From positions 5,394,001 through 5,458,000 of the forward strand of contig OZ252023.1 of NCBI GenBank assembly GCA_965247425.1: DNA of 64,000 nt, read 5' to 3'. Below, piece after piece: positions 9,840 to 18,453 of the stretch (positions are counted from its first letter, which is position 1; each line of letters begins with the position of its first letter). Below the pieces are notes generated by a model. The model was not told the origin of the DNA. It worked only from the letters and a program-made list of their open reading frames with translations, and made no database searches. A program made the position numbers and the translations under genes. The stretch comes from CAZOZZ01 sp965247425 (GTDB lineage: Bacteria; Acidobacteriota; Terriglobia; 20CM-2-55-15).

Positions 9840-11257
9840 TGCTGGAAAGCAGCAGGTCTGCGACGGGCACACTCTCTGTCACGTCACCGTTTGACGGGCG
9901 GGAACTCGACCGGGTCCCGACGGCAGGAACGGACCACGTCGGGGATGCGATGTCGGCTGCCCATGCACTGTTTCGCAATAAGGAAGGTTGGCTGTCGGTT
10001 CCGGAGCGGGTTGAGATCCTCAACAAGGCCGCAACGATCATGAGCGGGCAGATTGAGGAACTCTCGATTTTGGCGGCGAGCGAAGGCGGCAAGCCCTATA
10101 AGGACTCCAAAGTAGAAGTCATCCGTGCAATCGACGGCGTTCACCTGTGTGCGGAAACGCTTCGCGCCCAGTCTGGCTCGGTCATTCCGATCGGATCGAC
10201 GAAGGCCACGACCGGCAGGCTTGCGTTCACGCAGAAGGAACCGATTGGCGTCGTCGTTGCCGTCAGCGCGTTTAACCATCCGTTGAACCTTATCGTTCAT
10301 CAGGTCGGGCCGGCGGTGGCGACGGGTTGTCCCGTCATTGTGAAACCGGCTGCCGATACACCGCTATCGTGCCTGCGGTTTGTCGCCATTCTTCGTGAGG
10401 CCGGGTTGCCCGCCGCATGGTGCCAGGCAGTCGTGGCGGCGGACATCGAGACCGCCGAAAAACTGGTTACCGATGCGCGTGTCGGGTTCTTCAGTTTTAT
10501 CGGCAGCGCCCGTGTCGGCTGGATGCTTCGTTCGAAACTGGCCCCCGGAACACGTTGTGCCCTGGAGCACGGCGGAGCGGCGCCCGTCATCCTGGCAGAT
10601 CCTTACGATATCGATCTCACCGTGACATCGATACTCAAGGGTGGCTTCTATCATGCGGGCCAGGTTTGCGTTTCGGTTCAGAGGGTGTTCGCGCCCGCCG
10701 CCGACGCTGCAGGTTTTGCCGACACCCTTCGAAGACGTGCAGAGACACTGAACGTCGGTCCGCCGGAAGACGTGGAGACCGATATTGGCCCGCTCATTCG
10801 GACCGCGGAGGTCGATCGCGTCGCCGAGTGGGTGGACGAAGCAGTCGCGGCAGGCGCGAAGTTGTTGTGTGGCGGCAAGAGGATTCGAGACACTTGCTAC
10901 GCCCCTACCGTGCTGCTCGATCCGCCTCCCGACGTCCGCGTTAGCACCCTGGAGATCTTTGGTCCCGTCGTCTGTGTCTACGCGTATGACAACATAGACA
11001 CCGCAGTTGAACAGGCCAATTCGCTACCCGTGGCATTTCAGGCCGCCGTCTTCAGCAACAATAACGACCATGCGATGCGCTTGTACAAACAACTGGACGC
11101 ATCGGCCGTCATGATCAACGACCACACCGCGTTTCGTGACGATGTCATGCCGTTTGCCGGCCTCCGCGAGTCCGGACTTGGAATCGGTGGTATCCCCTAC
11201 ACTATGGAAGACATGCAGATCGATAAAATGATGGTCGTCAAATCCGCAGGGTTGTAG
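9827..11257 (+). CDS. NAD(P)-dependent aldehyde dehydrogenase
   Basis: The 476-residue protein has the full ALDH active site: Asn150 in AFNHP, Lys173 in IVKPA, Glu247 in LEHGG and nucleophile Cys281 in GQVCVSVQRVF. The GQVCVSVQR form is found in lactaldehyde-, glyceraldehyde-3-phosphate- and phosphonoacetaldehyde-type enzymes. The start lies inside the end of the ThDP enzyme gene, so expression is coupled. A plausible role is oxidation of an aldehyde released by the ThDP enzyme, but the substrate is inference. The gene is followed 28 bases later by the flavoprotein gene, which has a GAGGAGG ribosome-binding site. Confidence 0.93.
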   Translation: MQDLMLESSRSATGTLSVTSPFDGRELDRVPTAGTDHVGDAMSAAHALFRNKEGWLSVPERVEILNKAATIMSGQIEELSILAASEGGKPYKDSKVEVIRAIDGVHLCAETLRAQSGSVIPIGSTKATTGRLAFTQKEPIGVVVAVSAFNHPLNLIVHQVGPAVATGCPVIVKPAADTPLSCLRFVAILREAGLPAAWCQAVVAADIETAEKLVTDARVGFFSFIGSARVGWMLRSKLAPGTRCALEHGGAAPVILADPYDIDLTVTSILKGGFYHAGQVCVSVQRVFAPAADAAGFADTLRRRAETLNVGPPEDVETDIGPLIRTAEVDRVAEWVDEAVAAGAKLLCGGKRIRDTCYAPTVLLDPPPDVRVSTLEIFGPVVCVYAYDNIDTAVEQANSLPVAFQAAVFSNNNDHAMRLYKQLDASAVMINDHTAFRDDVMPFAGLRESGLGIGGIPYTMEDMQIDKMMVVKSAGL

Positions 11258-11285
11258 CCGTCGAATTGTTCCCGAGGAGGAAACC

Positions 11286-12664
11286 ATGACGACACAGTAT
11301 GACGCGATCGTGATCGGTACCGGACAAGCCGGGCCGGCGCTCGCCGGCCGCTTGAACCAGGAAGGTTTGAAGACCGCCATTATCGAACGCAAGCTCGTAG
11401 GAGGGACGTGCGTGAACGTTGGATGCATCCCGACCAAAACTCTGGTGGGGAGCGCCAAAGTGGCGTACGCGGCACGCCAGGCCGGGAAATTCGGCGTCAA
11501 TGTTGATGGCTCAGTGACTGTGGATATGCAGCGGGTCAAAGAACGTAAGGACGCCATAGCCGGCGCCTCGAACAAGGGTGTCACCAACTGGATCGAGAGC
11601 ATGGAGCATGTCACTCTGGTTCGAGGACACGCGCGGTTCACAGGCCCCCACCAGGTCCAGGTTGGTCAGGACACAATGGAAGCCGACAAGATTTTCATCG
11701 ATGTGGGCGCCCGGGCGCGTGTTCCGGATATCGAAGGCCTCGATCAGGTGGACTACCTGACCAACTCGAGTATGATGGAACTCGACTATCTACCCCAGCA
11801 TTTGATCATTGTCGGGGGCAGCTACATCGGGCTGGAGTTCGCCCAGATGTACCGCCGATTTGGCGCCGAGGTTACCGTCATTGAGATGGGTGGTCGGCTC
11901 ATCGGCCGCGAGGACGACGACGTTTCAGACGCCGTGCGCGAGATTCTGGAGGGCGAAGGCGTCAACATTCGACTGAATGCCGAATGTCTCAAGGTTCGGA
12001 AGTCTCCGGAAGGCATCGCCGTCGGTATGGACTGCCAGGAAGGACCCGACGAAGTCGTGGGAACGCATCTGCTTCTGGCTGTGGGACGGTTGCCCAATAC
12101 CGACGACCTTGGCCTCGACAAAGCGGGCGTCGAGACCACCGAACGTGGACACATCGTCGTCGACGATGCACTTCGGACGAATGTTCCGGGCGTTTGGGCT
12201 ATTGGCGAAGTGAATGGGCGGGGTGCGTTCACGCACACGTCCTACAACGATTACGAAATCGTCGCCGCAAACCTGTTCGACAACGACCCACGCCGTGTCA
12301 CAGACCGCATTCTCTGTTACGGGCTGTTCATCGATCCGCCGTTGGGCCGGGTGGGAATGAACGAGCGTGAGGCAAAGGCGGCTGGCCATAGAGTGCTGGT
12401 CGGGAAGCGAGCGTGACGAAGGTGAGTCGTGCGAAAGAGTTTGGTGAAACCCGCGGGTTCATGAAAGTACTCGTGGATGGCGATACCGACAAGATTCTCG
12501 GTGCTGTCATTCTCGGCCTCAGTGGTGACGAAGTCGTCCACGTGGTTCTGGACGTGATGTACAGCGGGAAGCCCTACACGACGATATCCCGCGCGGTCCA
12601 TATCCACCCCACGGTGGCCGAGCTGTTACCAACCGTTTTCCAGGGATTGAGACCGGTTTCCTGA
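11286..12664 (+). pseudogene. Dihydrolipoamide dehydrogenase / mercuric reductase-like flavoprotein, frameshifted
   Basis: The first frame (11286-12416) encodes an FAD site (IVIGTGQAGPALAGRL), the redox disulfide GGTCVNVGCIPTKTLV (Cys42 and Cys47), an NAD site (IIVGGSYIGLEFAQ) and the second FAD motif (VWAIGEVNGRGAFTHTSYND). It stops in the dimerisation domain. The rest of that domain (MTKVSRAKEFGETRGFMKVLVD through HIHPTVAELLPTVF) continues in another frame, 12413-12664. Adding one A at 12413-12415 (GCG TGA to GCG ATG A) restores a continuous protein of about 459 residues. This is either a recent 1-base deletion or a sequencing error. The conserved His-Pro of the C-terminal HIHPT is present. 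Its position in the operon suggests it re-oxidises a dithiol or passes electrons for the neighbouring enzymes. Confidence 0.8.
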
Positions 12665-12705
12665 GCGAAACATTCCGAAGACATAGACTTGAACAGGAGC
12701 GTGAG

Positions 12706-14946
12706 ATGAGTTCCAACCCGGACGATCGTAAAGTAACTATCAAGTTTGCCAATAACGGTCCGATTCTGGTTCGGTCACTGGAGACGATGACCGACCACGA
12801 CGGCCGCGTAATTCCGACGAAGCCTTCGATCAGTCTCTGCCGCTGTGGCCAATCCAGAACCAAGCCGTTCTGCGACGGCAGTCACAAAGCCGCCGGCTTT
12901 ACAGACGAAAAGATCACCGGTGGAGAGCGGGACAAGCGCGACAGCTATACGGGGAAGGACATCACCGTCCACGACAACCGTGGGATCTGTTCCCATGCGG
13001 CGTATTGCACTAACAATCTGGCCGCGGTCTGGCGGTCTGACAAGGAACCCTGGATCGATGCGGACGGCGCCGCTCCCGAGGAGACCGTGAAAGTCATCCG
13101 ACAATGTCCTTCAGGGGCGCTGAGCTACTCGATCGATGGTGTTGAACACAGAGACCAGCAGCGTGATCCGGCCATCAGCCTCACCGAAGATGGTCCCTAT
13201 GCCGTGGAGGGAGGTATCGGGATCGAAGGGGTGGTGCAAGGTGAGGGAGCTTCGTCAGAGCATTTTGCCCTGTGCCGGTGTGGGGGATCCAAGAACAAAC
13301 CATTTTGCGACGGCGCTCATTGGTATGTCCATTTCAAAGGGGACAACAGTGTCAAGATCGCGGATCTTGGCGAACTGGAAGACGGAAAACCGGCTCACCG
13401 CGAGCTTGACGGCGTGGAACTGGTCGTAGTCCGGCTCGGCGACAGCGTTTCGGTTCTTGAAGGGAAGTGCCGCCACCAGGGTGGAATCATGTCCGACGGG
13501 GACGTGGTGGGAGAAGATCTGATCTGCGGCCTCCACGGCTGGGCCTACAACCTCAAGACCGGCGTCAATGAAGACGGTAGCGGTCAGGATCTGAAGTTGT
13601 TCAAGTCGTGGGTCGAGCGGGATCACGTATTCATCAACGCGGATGAAATCGTTGCCTGGAAGAAGGAACGTTCCGAGGAGCCGAAATCCGACAGCACACC
13701 GACCGGGACCGGAGCAACGCCGGAAGAACCTCACAACGCCTACATCCACCACCTGGCCCAGTATGGGTTGAGTCAGACCGGATCGCACGGTCGCACAACC
13801 TCGATGGGCGTGCCGCGTTACGAGTTACCCAGCTGGGACGATCTGCAATTCATCACCGCCCAGCTCCACAAGTTCCCTCAACTCGACCAGGTTCCGGTCG
13901 GAACCGAGTTGGTGATCGGCCCGAAGGCAGCAAAACCGCTCCGCCTGGATATCCCTCTCTTTGTCTCGGACATGAGTTTTGGCTCTCTGTCGCTGGAAGC
14001 GAAGACGGCCCTGGCCATGGGCGCCGAGATGGCCGGCACCGGCATCTGTTCCGGGGAAGGAGGAATGCTGCCCGACGAGCAAGAGGCCAACAGCCGCTAC
14101 TTCTACGAGTTGGCCTCGGCGCGGTTCGGGTTCTCCATCGATCTGCTCACGAAGGTTCAGGCCTTTCATTTCAAGGGTGGTCAAGGAGCGAAGACGGGAA
14201 CAGGGGGCCACCTGCCCGGCGAGAAGGTGTCGAAGAAAATCGCGGCCGTTCGCGGACTCGTGGAAGGCCAGCCCGCCATTTCCCCGGCGCGGTTCCCGGA
14301 CTGGGAATCTGTGGACGACTTCAGGAAGTTCGCCGATCAGGTGCGGGAAAAAACCGGCGGCATCCCGATCGGATTCAAGCTGTCGGCCCAGCACATCGAA
14401 GAGGACATCGATGCGGCGATCCAGGTTGGCGTCGACTACATCATTCTGGACGGCCGTGGCGGAGGCACCGGGGCCGCCCCGGCGCTTTTCCGGGACAACA
14501 TCTCCGTCCCCACTCTCCCTGCGATCGCGCGTGCCAGGAGACACCTGGACGAACACGGGAAAGGAGACATCACGTTGATCGCCACCGGCGGATTGAGAAT
14601 CCCGGCGGATTTTGCCAAAGCCCTTGCCCTCGGAGCCGACGGTGTGGCTCTCGCCAATTCCGCCATTCAGGCCATTGGATGCGTCGGCACCCGGGCATGC
14701 AACACCAACAACTGTCCGGTCGGAATCGCAACACAGAAGGAAAGCCTCCGGGCACGGCTCATCCCGGGCGAAGCTGCCCAACGGTTAAATCGATTCTTGA
14801 GGGCAGCGACAGATCTGATGTCCGTGATGGCACGAGCCTGTGGGCATACCGATCTAAGCCAGTTAGCGATCGACGACCTTACGACCTGGAAGCGGGACGT
14901 GGCATATCTGACGGGCGTGAAATACGGGGGTGTCGTCCCCTTGTGA
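12706..14946 (+). CDS. CDGSH-CDGSH-Rieske-glutamate synthase (FMN) fusion protein
   Basis: The 746-residue multidomain iron-sulfur flavoprotein has, in order: a CDGSH 2Fe-2S motif with ligands C45, C47, C56 and H60; a small domain with C95, C101 and C134 resembling the divergent 4Fe-4S mitoNEET-associated domain; a second CDGSH motif with C190, C192, C201 and H205; and a Rieske 2Fe-2S motif with C255/H257 and C274/H277. From about residue 350 to the end comes a glutamate-synthase-type FMN domain, with GGGTGAAP near 585 and a 3Fe-4S cysteine set C659, C665 and C670. There is no glutamine amidotransferase domain, so it is not a normal GOGAT large subunit. It closes the ThDP/ALDH/flavoprotein operon, 41 bases downstream. 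Inference: an electron-transfer oxidoreductase; the donor and product are unknown. Confidence 0.9.
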   Translation: MSSNPDDRKVTIKFANNGPILVRSLETMTDHDGRVIPTKPSISLCRCGQSRTKPFCDGSHKAAGFTDEKITGGERDKRDSYTGKDITVHDNRGICSHAAYCTNNLAAVWRSDKEPWIDADGAAPEETVKVIRQCPSGALSYSIDGVEHRDQQRDPAISLTEDGPYAVEGGIGIEGVVQGEGASSEHFALCRCGGSKNKPFCDGAHWYVHFKGDNSVKIADLGELEDGKPAHRELDGVELVVVRLGDSVSVLEGKCRHQGGIMSDGDVVGEDLICGLHGWAYNLKTGVNEDGSGQDLKLFKSWVERDHVFINADEIVAWKKERSEEPKSDSTPTGTGATPEEPHNAYIHHLAQYGLSQTGSHGRTTSMGVPRYELPSWDDLQFITAQLHKFPQLDQVPVGTELVIGPKAAKPLRLDIPLFVSDMSFGSLSLEAKTALAMGAEMAGTGICSGEGGMLPDEQEANSRYFYELASARFGFSIDLLTKVQAFHFKGGQGAKTGTGGHLPGEKVSKKIAAVRGLVEGQPAISPARFPDWESVDDFRKFADQVREKTGGIPIGFKLSAQHIEEDIDAAIQVGVDYIILDGRGGGTGAAPALFRDNISVPTLPAIARARRHLDEHGKGDITLIATGGLRIPADFAKALALGADGVALANSAIQAIGCVGTRACNTNNCPVGIATQKESLRARLIPGEAAQRLNRFLRAATDLMSVMARACGHTDLSQLAIDDLTTWKRDVAYLTGVKYGGVVPL

Positions 14947-15329
14947 CATCGGAGAAACTTTCATCATCCATCCCTTCTGTGAACCGCTCGATTCGAGCGG
15001 CGCAGACTTTGAATTCGGGCATGCCGCTCTTGTGGTCGAGCGCAGGATTGGTCAGGCAGTTCGCCGACTGTGTGCCAGGCCAGTGGAAGGGTGCGAAGAT
15101 CGTATCCTCCCGGATCGCTGTCGACAGCTTTGCGCGGAACGTCGCGTGGCCGCGGCGTGTTCGAACGCTAATCCTTTGACGATCCGATATGTTGTGGCGC
15201 AGTGCGAGAAGGGGATGGAGTTCGAGCATTGCCTCGGGCGCCGTTTCCGTGAGCCGATCCAGGCGGCGGGTCTGGTAGTGTGCCAGAACACGCCCCGTCG
15301 TCAGGAAGAGGGGGCACCACCCACCCCCG
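14879..15329 (-). pseudogene. C-terminal fragment of a molybdopterin oxidoreductase (formate dehydrogenase / nitrate reductase type)
   Basis: Read on the minus strand, the sequence from 15329 gives CPLFLTTGRVLAHYQT, then LELHP, then the C-terminal domain signature FAPFHWPG, ANCLTNPALDHKSGMPEFK and VCAARIE. This is the Mo/W-bisPGD cofactor-binding C-terminal domain of FdhA/NasA-like enzymes, which grip the cofactor in LTTGR and in the PEFK region. The catalytic and Fe-S parts are missing: the frame runs straight into the IS21 end at 15330. The stop at 14879 overlaps the 3' end of the convergent CDGSH fusion gene by 68 bases. No matching 5' portion exists beyond the IS pair, so the rest of the gene has been deleted or moved. 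Confidence 0.8.
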
Positions 15330-15438
15330 TGATTTCGCTACTCTAAATTGGCCCACTTTTGATCGTTTGATTTGGCCCACCCCTGACGACTGAACCGGAG
15401 AGGCTGTTCCGAACAAAGAGTCGGAATGGAGGGACCCG

Positions 15439-16971
15439 GTGTCAAGGAGATCGAAGGTGGAATTATTTGAAGAGATTCGGCGAGAGCACGAGTTTGGTGT
15501 GGGAACGATCCAGGGTGTGGCCCGGCGGCTGGGGGTGCATCGGCGGATGGTGCGTCAAGCGCTGGGAAACGCCGTGCCGCCGGCGAGGAAGAGCCCGGAG
15601 CGGAAGAGGCCGAGGCTGGAGCCGGTTATGGAATTTATCAACGGGGTGTTGGAGGCGGACAGGCAGGCCCCGCGGAAGCAGCGGCACACCAGTCACCGGA
15701 TCTACGAACGGATCCGGATGGAATTTCCGAAACATCCGATTGGGGAATCGACGGTTCGCCGGTATGTCGGGCGGCGGAAGCGGGAGATGGGTTTCATCCG
15801 ACAGGAGACGTTCGTGCCGCAAAGCTACGCCTGGGGTCAGGAAGCACAGATCGACTGGTACGAAGCCGTCGCGGAGTTGGATGGCGAACGGCAGAAGCTC
15901 CAGGTTTTCTGTATGCGGAGCATGGGCAGTGGTGGCGCATTCCATCGAGCTTATCCTCGGGCGACACAACAGGCATTCCTGGAGGCTCATGAGTTGGGTT
16001 TCCGCTATTTTGCGGGGGTCTTCGGGGTGCTGCGTTATGACAACCTGACCAGCGCGGTGAAGAAGATTCTGCGGGGATACCGGCGTGTAGAGACCGAACG
16101 GTTCATCGCGTTTCGGTCGCATTGGAAGTTTCAAGCCGAGTTCTGCACACCCGGCGAGGGCCACGAGAAAGGCGGTGTGGAAGGCGAAGCCGGATACTTC
16201 CGGCGCAATCACCTGGTACCGGTGCCGAAGGCGAAGGACCTGGCGGATCTGAATGCGCAGCTGCTGGCCGGTTGCCGTGCCGATGAACGGCGCAAGATCG
16301 GCGATCGGGTCCAGACGGTGGGTGAAGGGATGCAGATCGAACAGCCCCATCTGCTCGCGTTATCGACCGAAGGGTTCCCTCTGGCCGAGGACAGCTTTCC
16401 ACGAGTCGATGGTAAGGGATGTGTACGGGTGCGTAACAACTTCTACTCCGCCCCCGTCAAGGCCGGGACTGTGGTGCGGGCGAGCGTTTTTCCGGCCTAC
16501 GTGGAGGTCTGGCACGATGGCGGATGCGTGGCGCGGCATGAGCGAGGATATGGAAACGGCCAGCACTTCTTCAATCTGGAACATTATCTGGAGGTGTTGG
16601 AGCGGAAGCCGGGCGCGCTGGCCGGGAGCAAGCCTCTGGAGCAATGGCGGCAACAGGGCCGATGGCCGAAAAGCTATGACGAGTTCTGGCAGACGTTGAT
16701 CGATCGCAACGGAAAACAGAATGGGACCCGCGCAATGGTGGAGTTGCTCCTACTGGGCCGGGAACATGGCTATAGCGAGCTGGATTCCGCATTCCAACAA
16801 GCCCTGCGCCTGGGATGCTCCGATGCCGCCGCGGCGCGCTACCTGATGACCGAGGCCCGATTCGACCGGCCGGCGGCGCCGCGACTGGAAGTGGCCGCAC
16901 TACGCGCTTATGAGCGGCCCCTGCCGGAGGTGAATACTTACGATGCACTGCTCACTGCGGAGGTGGTCTAG
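15439..16971 (+). CDS. istA: IS21-family transposase IstA (copy 1)
   Basis: The 510-residue DDE transposase has an N-terminal helix-turn-helix (IQGVARRLGVHRRMVRQAL) and a retroviral-integrase-like core. The first catalytic Asp is in QIDWYEAVAEL, a second is probable in VLRYDNLTSAV, and the Glu lies in the GHEKGGVEGEAGYFRR region. All three copies in the window encode the same protein, which indicates recent transposition. Its stop shares one base with the GTG start of istB, as is typical of IS21 operons. Confidence 0.95.
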   Translation: MSRRSKVELFEEIRREHEFGVGTIQGVARRLGVHRRMVRQALGNAVPPARKSPERKRPRLEPVMEFINGVLEADRQAPRKQRHTSHRIYERIRMEFPKHPIGESTVRRYVGRRKREMGFIRQETFVPQSYAWGQEAQIDWYEAVAELDGERQKLQVFCMRSMGSGGAFHRAYPRATQQAFLEAHELGFRYFAGVFGVLRYDNLTSAVKKILRGYRRVETERFIAFRSHWKFQAEFCTPGEGHEKGGVEGEAGYFRRNHLVPVPKAKDLADLNAQLLAGCRADERRKIGDRVQTVGEGMQIEQPHLLALSTEGFPLAEDSFPRVDGKGCVRVRNNFYSAPVKAGTVVRASVFPAYVEVWHDGGCVARHERGYGNGQHFFNLEHYLEVLERKPGALAGSKPLEQWRQQGRWPKSYDEFWQTLIDRNGKQNGTRAMVELLLLGREHGYSELDSAFQQALRLGCSDAAAARYLMTEARFDRPAAPRLEVAALRAYERPLPEVNTYDALLTAEVV

Positions 16972-17783
16972 TGTCCGCCACAGCCGGCGGGGTCGAACAG
17001 GCGGCGATTCAGCAGTACTGTAAAGCTCTCCGGACGCCCACGATCGGAACGCAGTTTGCGGCCATGGCCGAGCAGGCCCAGCGGGAAGAGCACACCTACA
17101 CACGGTATCTGGAAGCCTTGCTGGCGATGGAAGTTGAAGAACGCGAACGGAACACCGTGGCCCGGCGGATTCAAGCCGCACGTTTCCCTCGAATGAAGAC
17201 ACTCGAGGACTTTGACTTCTCGCGGTCGAAGGTTCCAGCCAACCGGATCCGTGGACTCGCAGACGGTGGCTATTTAGAACACGCCGAACCTGTCGTCCTG
17301 ATCGGGGAGTGTGGAACGGGCAAGACGCACCTGGCCACAGGACTGTGCGTGGCCGCTTGTCGGCAGAAGAAGCGGGTTCGCTTTACGACGGCCGCCGGCT
17401 TGATCAACGAGTTGGTCGAGGCCCAACACAACGACCAGTTCCGCCGGGTTCTGGCCCGATGGTTCCGATACGAGTTGATTGCCATCGACGAAGTCGGCTA
17501 TGTCCCGATGGCAGACCTCGGCGCCGAACTCCTCTTTCAAGTCATCTCGGATCGAGCCGAGCGGGCGACGGTGATCTTGACAACGAATCTGCCGTTCTCG
17601 GAATGGACCCAGGTGTTTCCCAATGTTCGGCTGTGCAAGGCGTTGCTGGACCGGATAACCGATCGCGCTCACATCATCGAGACCGGAACCGAATCCTTCC
17701 GGTTTCGGCGCACGTTGGAGAAACGACAGAAACCACGGCATCCGCCTGGAAAGGAGAAACCCGCGAAACAAACCACGTCCTGA
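16971..17783 (+). CDS. istB: IS21-family AAA+ helper ATPase IstB (copy 1)
   Basis: The 270-residue DnaC-like AAA+ protein has Walker A GECGTGKTHLATGL, Walker B LIAIDEVGYV and a sensor region TNLPFSEW. IstB remodels target DNA and activates IstA. The start is GTG, overlapping the istA stop by one base. It is the same as the copy at 57319-58131. Confidence 0.95.
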   Translation: MSATAGGVEQAAIQQYCKALRTPTIGTQFAAMAEQAQREEHTYTRYLEALLAMEVEERERNTVARRIQAARFPRMKTLEDFDFSRSKVPANRIRGLADGGYLEHAEPVVLIGECGTGKTHLATGLCVAACRQKKRVRFTTAAGLINELVEAQHNDQFRRVLARWFRYELIAIDEVGYVPMADLGAELLFQVISDRAERATVILTTNLPFSEWTQVFPNVRLCKALLDRITDRAHIIETGTESFRFRRTLEKRQKPRHPPGKEKPAKQTTS

Positions 17784-18011
17784 GGGTCGGATCGCCGCGC
17801 GGTCGTCGATCCTGGGCGATCCTGGAAACGGAGTTTTTTCCCGAAAGAAAGAAAAAGAACCAAAAAGAAAGAAACGGAGGCCTGTGGAAGATGACGCGCT
17901 GTGGAAATCCTAAAAACCAGGATTCCCACAGCGCTTGGAAAAGCCTCGCCAAGGGCGCTCGGCTTTCCCACATCTACAACACAGGCCCGACGGTAATTAT
18001 CACTACTCGGA
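17784..18011. other. Non-coding tail inside the IS21 element with a strong hairpin
   Basis: Between the istB stop and the right inverted repeat lies about 230 bases of non-coding DNA. It contains a purine tract (GAAAGAAAGAAAAAG near 17843), then a long stem at 17896-17911 pairing with 17919-17934 (16 bp, one mismatch, 7-base loop AAAAACC), then GCTTGGAAAAGCCTCGCC. The same tail is present in the copy at 57023-59772. The hairpin could be a terminator-like or regulatory structure of the element, or a REP-like sequence picked up by it. Confidence 0.6.
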
Positions 18012-18079
18012 ATTATTAACAGGAGGGGGTGGGCCAAATCAGACGATCAAAAGTGGGCCAGACCGGGTGGACAAACCCA

Positions 18080-18453
18080 GTCCTGTGGCCAGGTGCGTCT
18101 TGCCCGTTCCACACTCCCCGATCAGGACGACAGGTTTCGGCGTGTTCTAAATAGCCACCGTCTGCGAGTCCACGGATCCGGTTGGCTGGAACCTTCGACC
18201 GCGAGAAGTCAAAGTCCTCGAGTGTCTTCATTCGAGGGAAACGTGCGGCTTGAATCCGCCGGGCCACGGTGTTCCGTTCGCGTTCTTCAACTTCCATCGC
18301 CAGCAAGGCTTCCAGATACCGTGTGTAGGTGTGCTCTTCCCGCTGGGCCTGCTCGGCCATGGCCGCAAACTGCGTTCCGATCGTGGGCGTCCGGAGAGCT
18401 TTACAGTACTGCTGAATCGCCGCCTGTTCGACCCCGCCGGCTGTGGCGGACAC
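18080..18453 (-). pseudogene. istB: Truncated and frameshifted istB (copy 2)
   Basis: The first 105 or so codons match the intact IstB, from the GTG at 18453 to LEHAE. Then a one-base insertion at 18135-18137 shifts the frame, and after about 20 further codons the sequence ends at the junction with copy 1. Walker A is destroyed. This copy cannot supply the ATPase and would depend on the other copies. Confidence 0.9.

Larger units (their letters stand above)
15330..18079 (+). mobile_element. IS21-family element, complete copy 1 (2750 bp)
   Basis: The boundaries follow from comparing three copies. The left tip is TGATTTCGCTACTC and the right tip ends ACAAACCCA, giving TG...CA termini as usual for IS21. 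Just inside both ends lies a near-identical inverted repeat containing two GGCCCAC blocks around TTTTGATCGTYTGATTT. The element carries istA and istB. It has no target-site duplication: the left flank ends CACCCCCG and the right flank begins GTCCTGTG. The right flank is the interior of a second, inverted copy, so it inserted into, or recombined with, that copy and adjacent DNA was lost. Confidence 0.92.

Noticed and set aside
12414..12416. TGA ending the first part of the Lpd-like gene considered as a selenocysteine codon
   Set aside because: The downstream homologous sequence is in a different frame and the original frame meets another TGA within a few codons, so a 1-base deletion explains it better.
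15463..16350. 295-codon frame antisense to istA, repeated in every IS copy
   Set aside because: It is repeated only because the element is repeated; no domain pattern.
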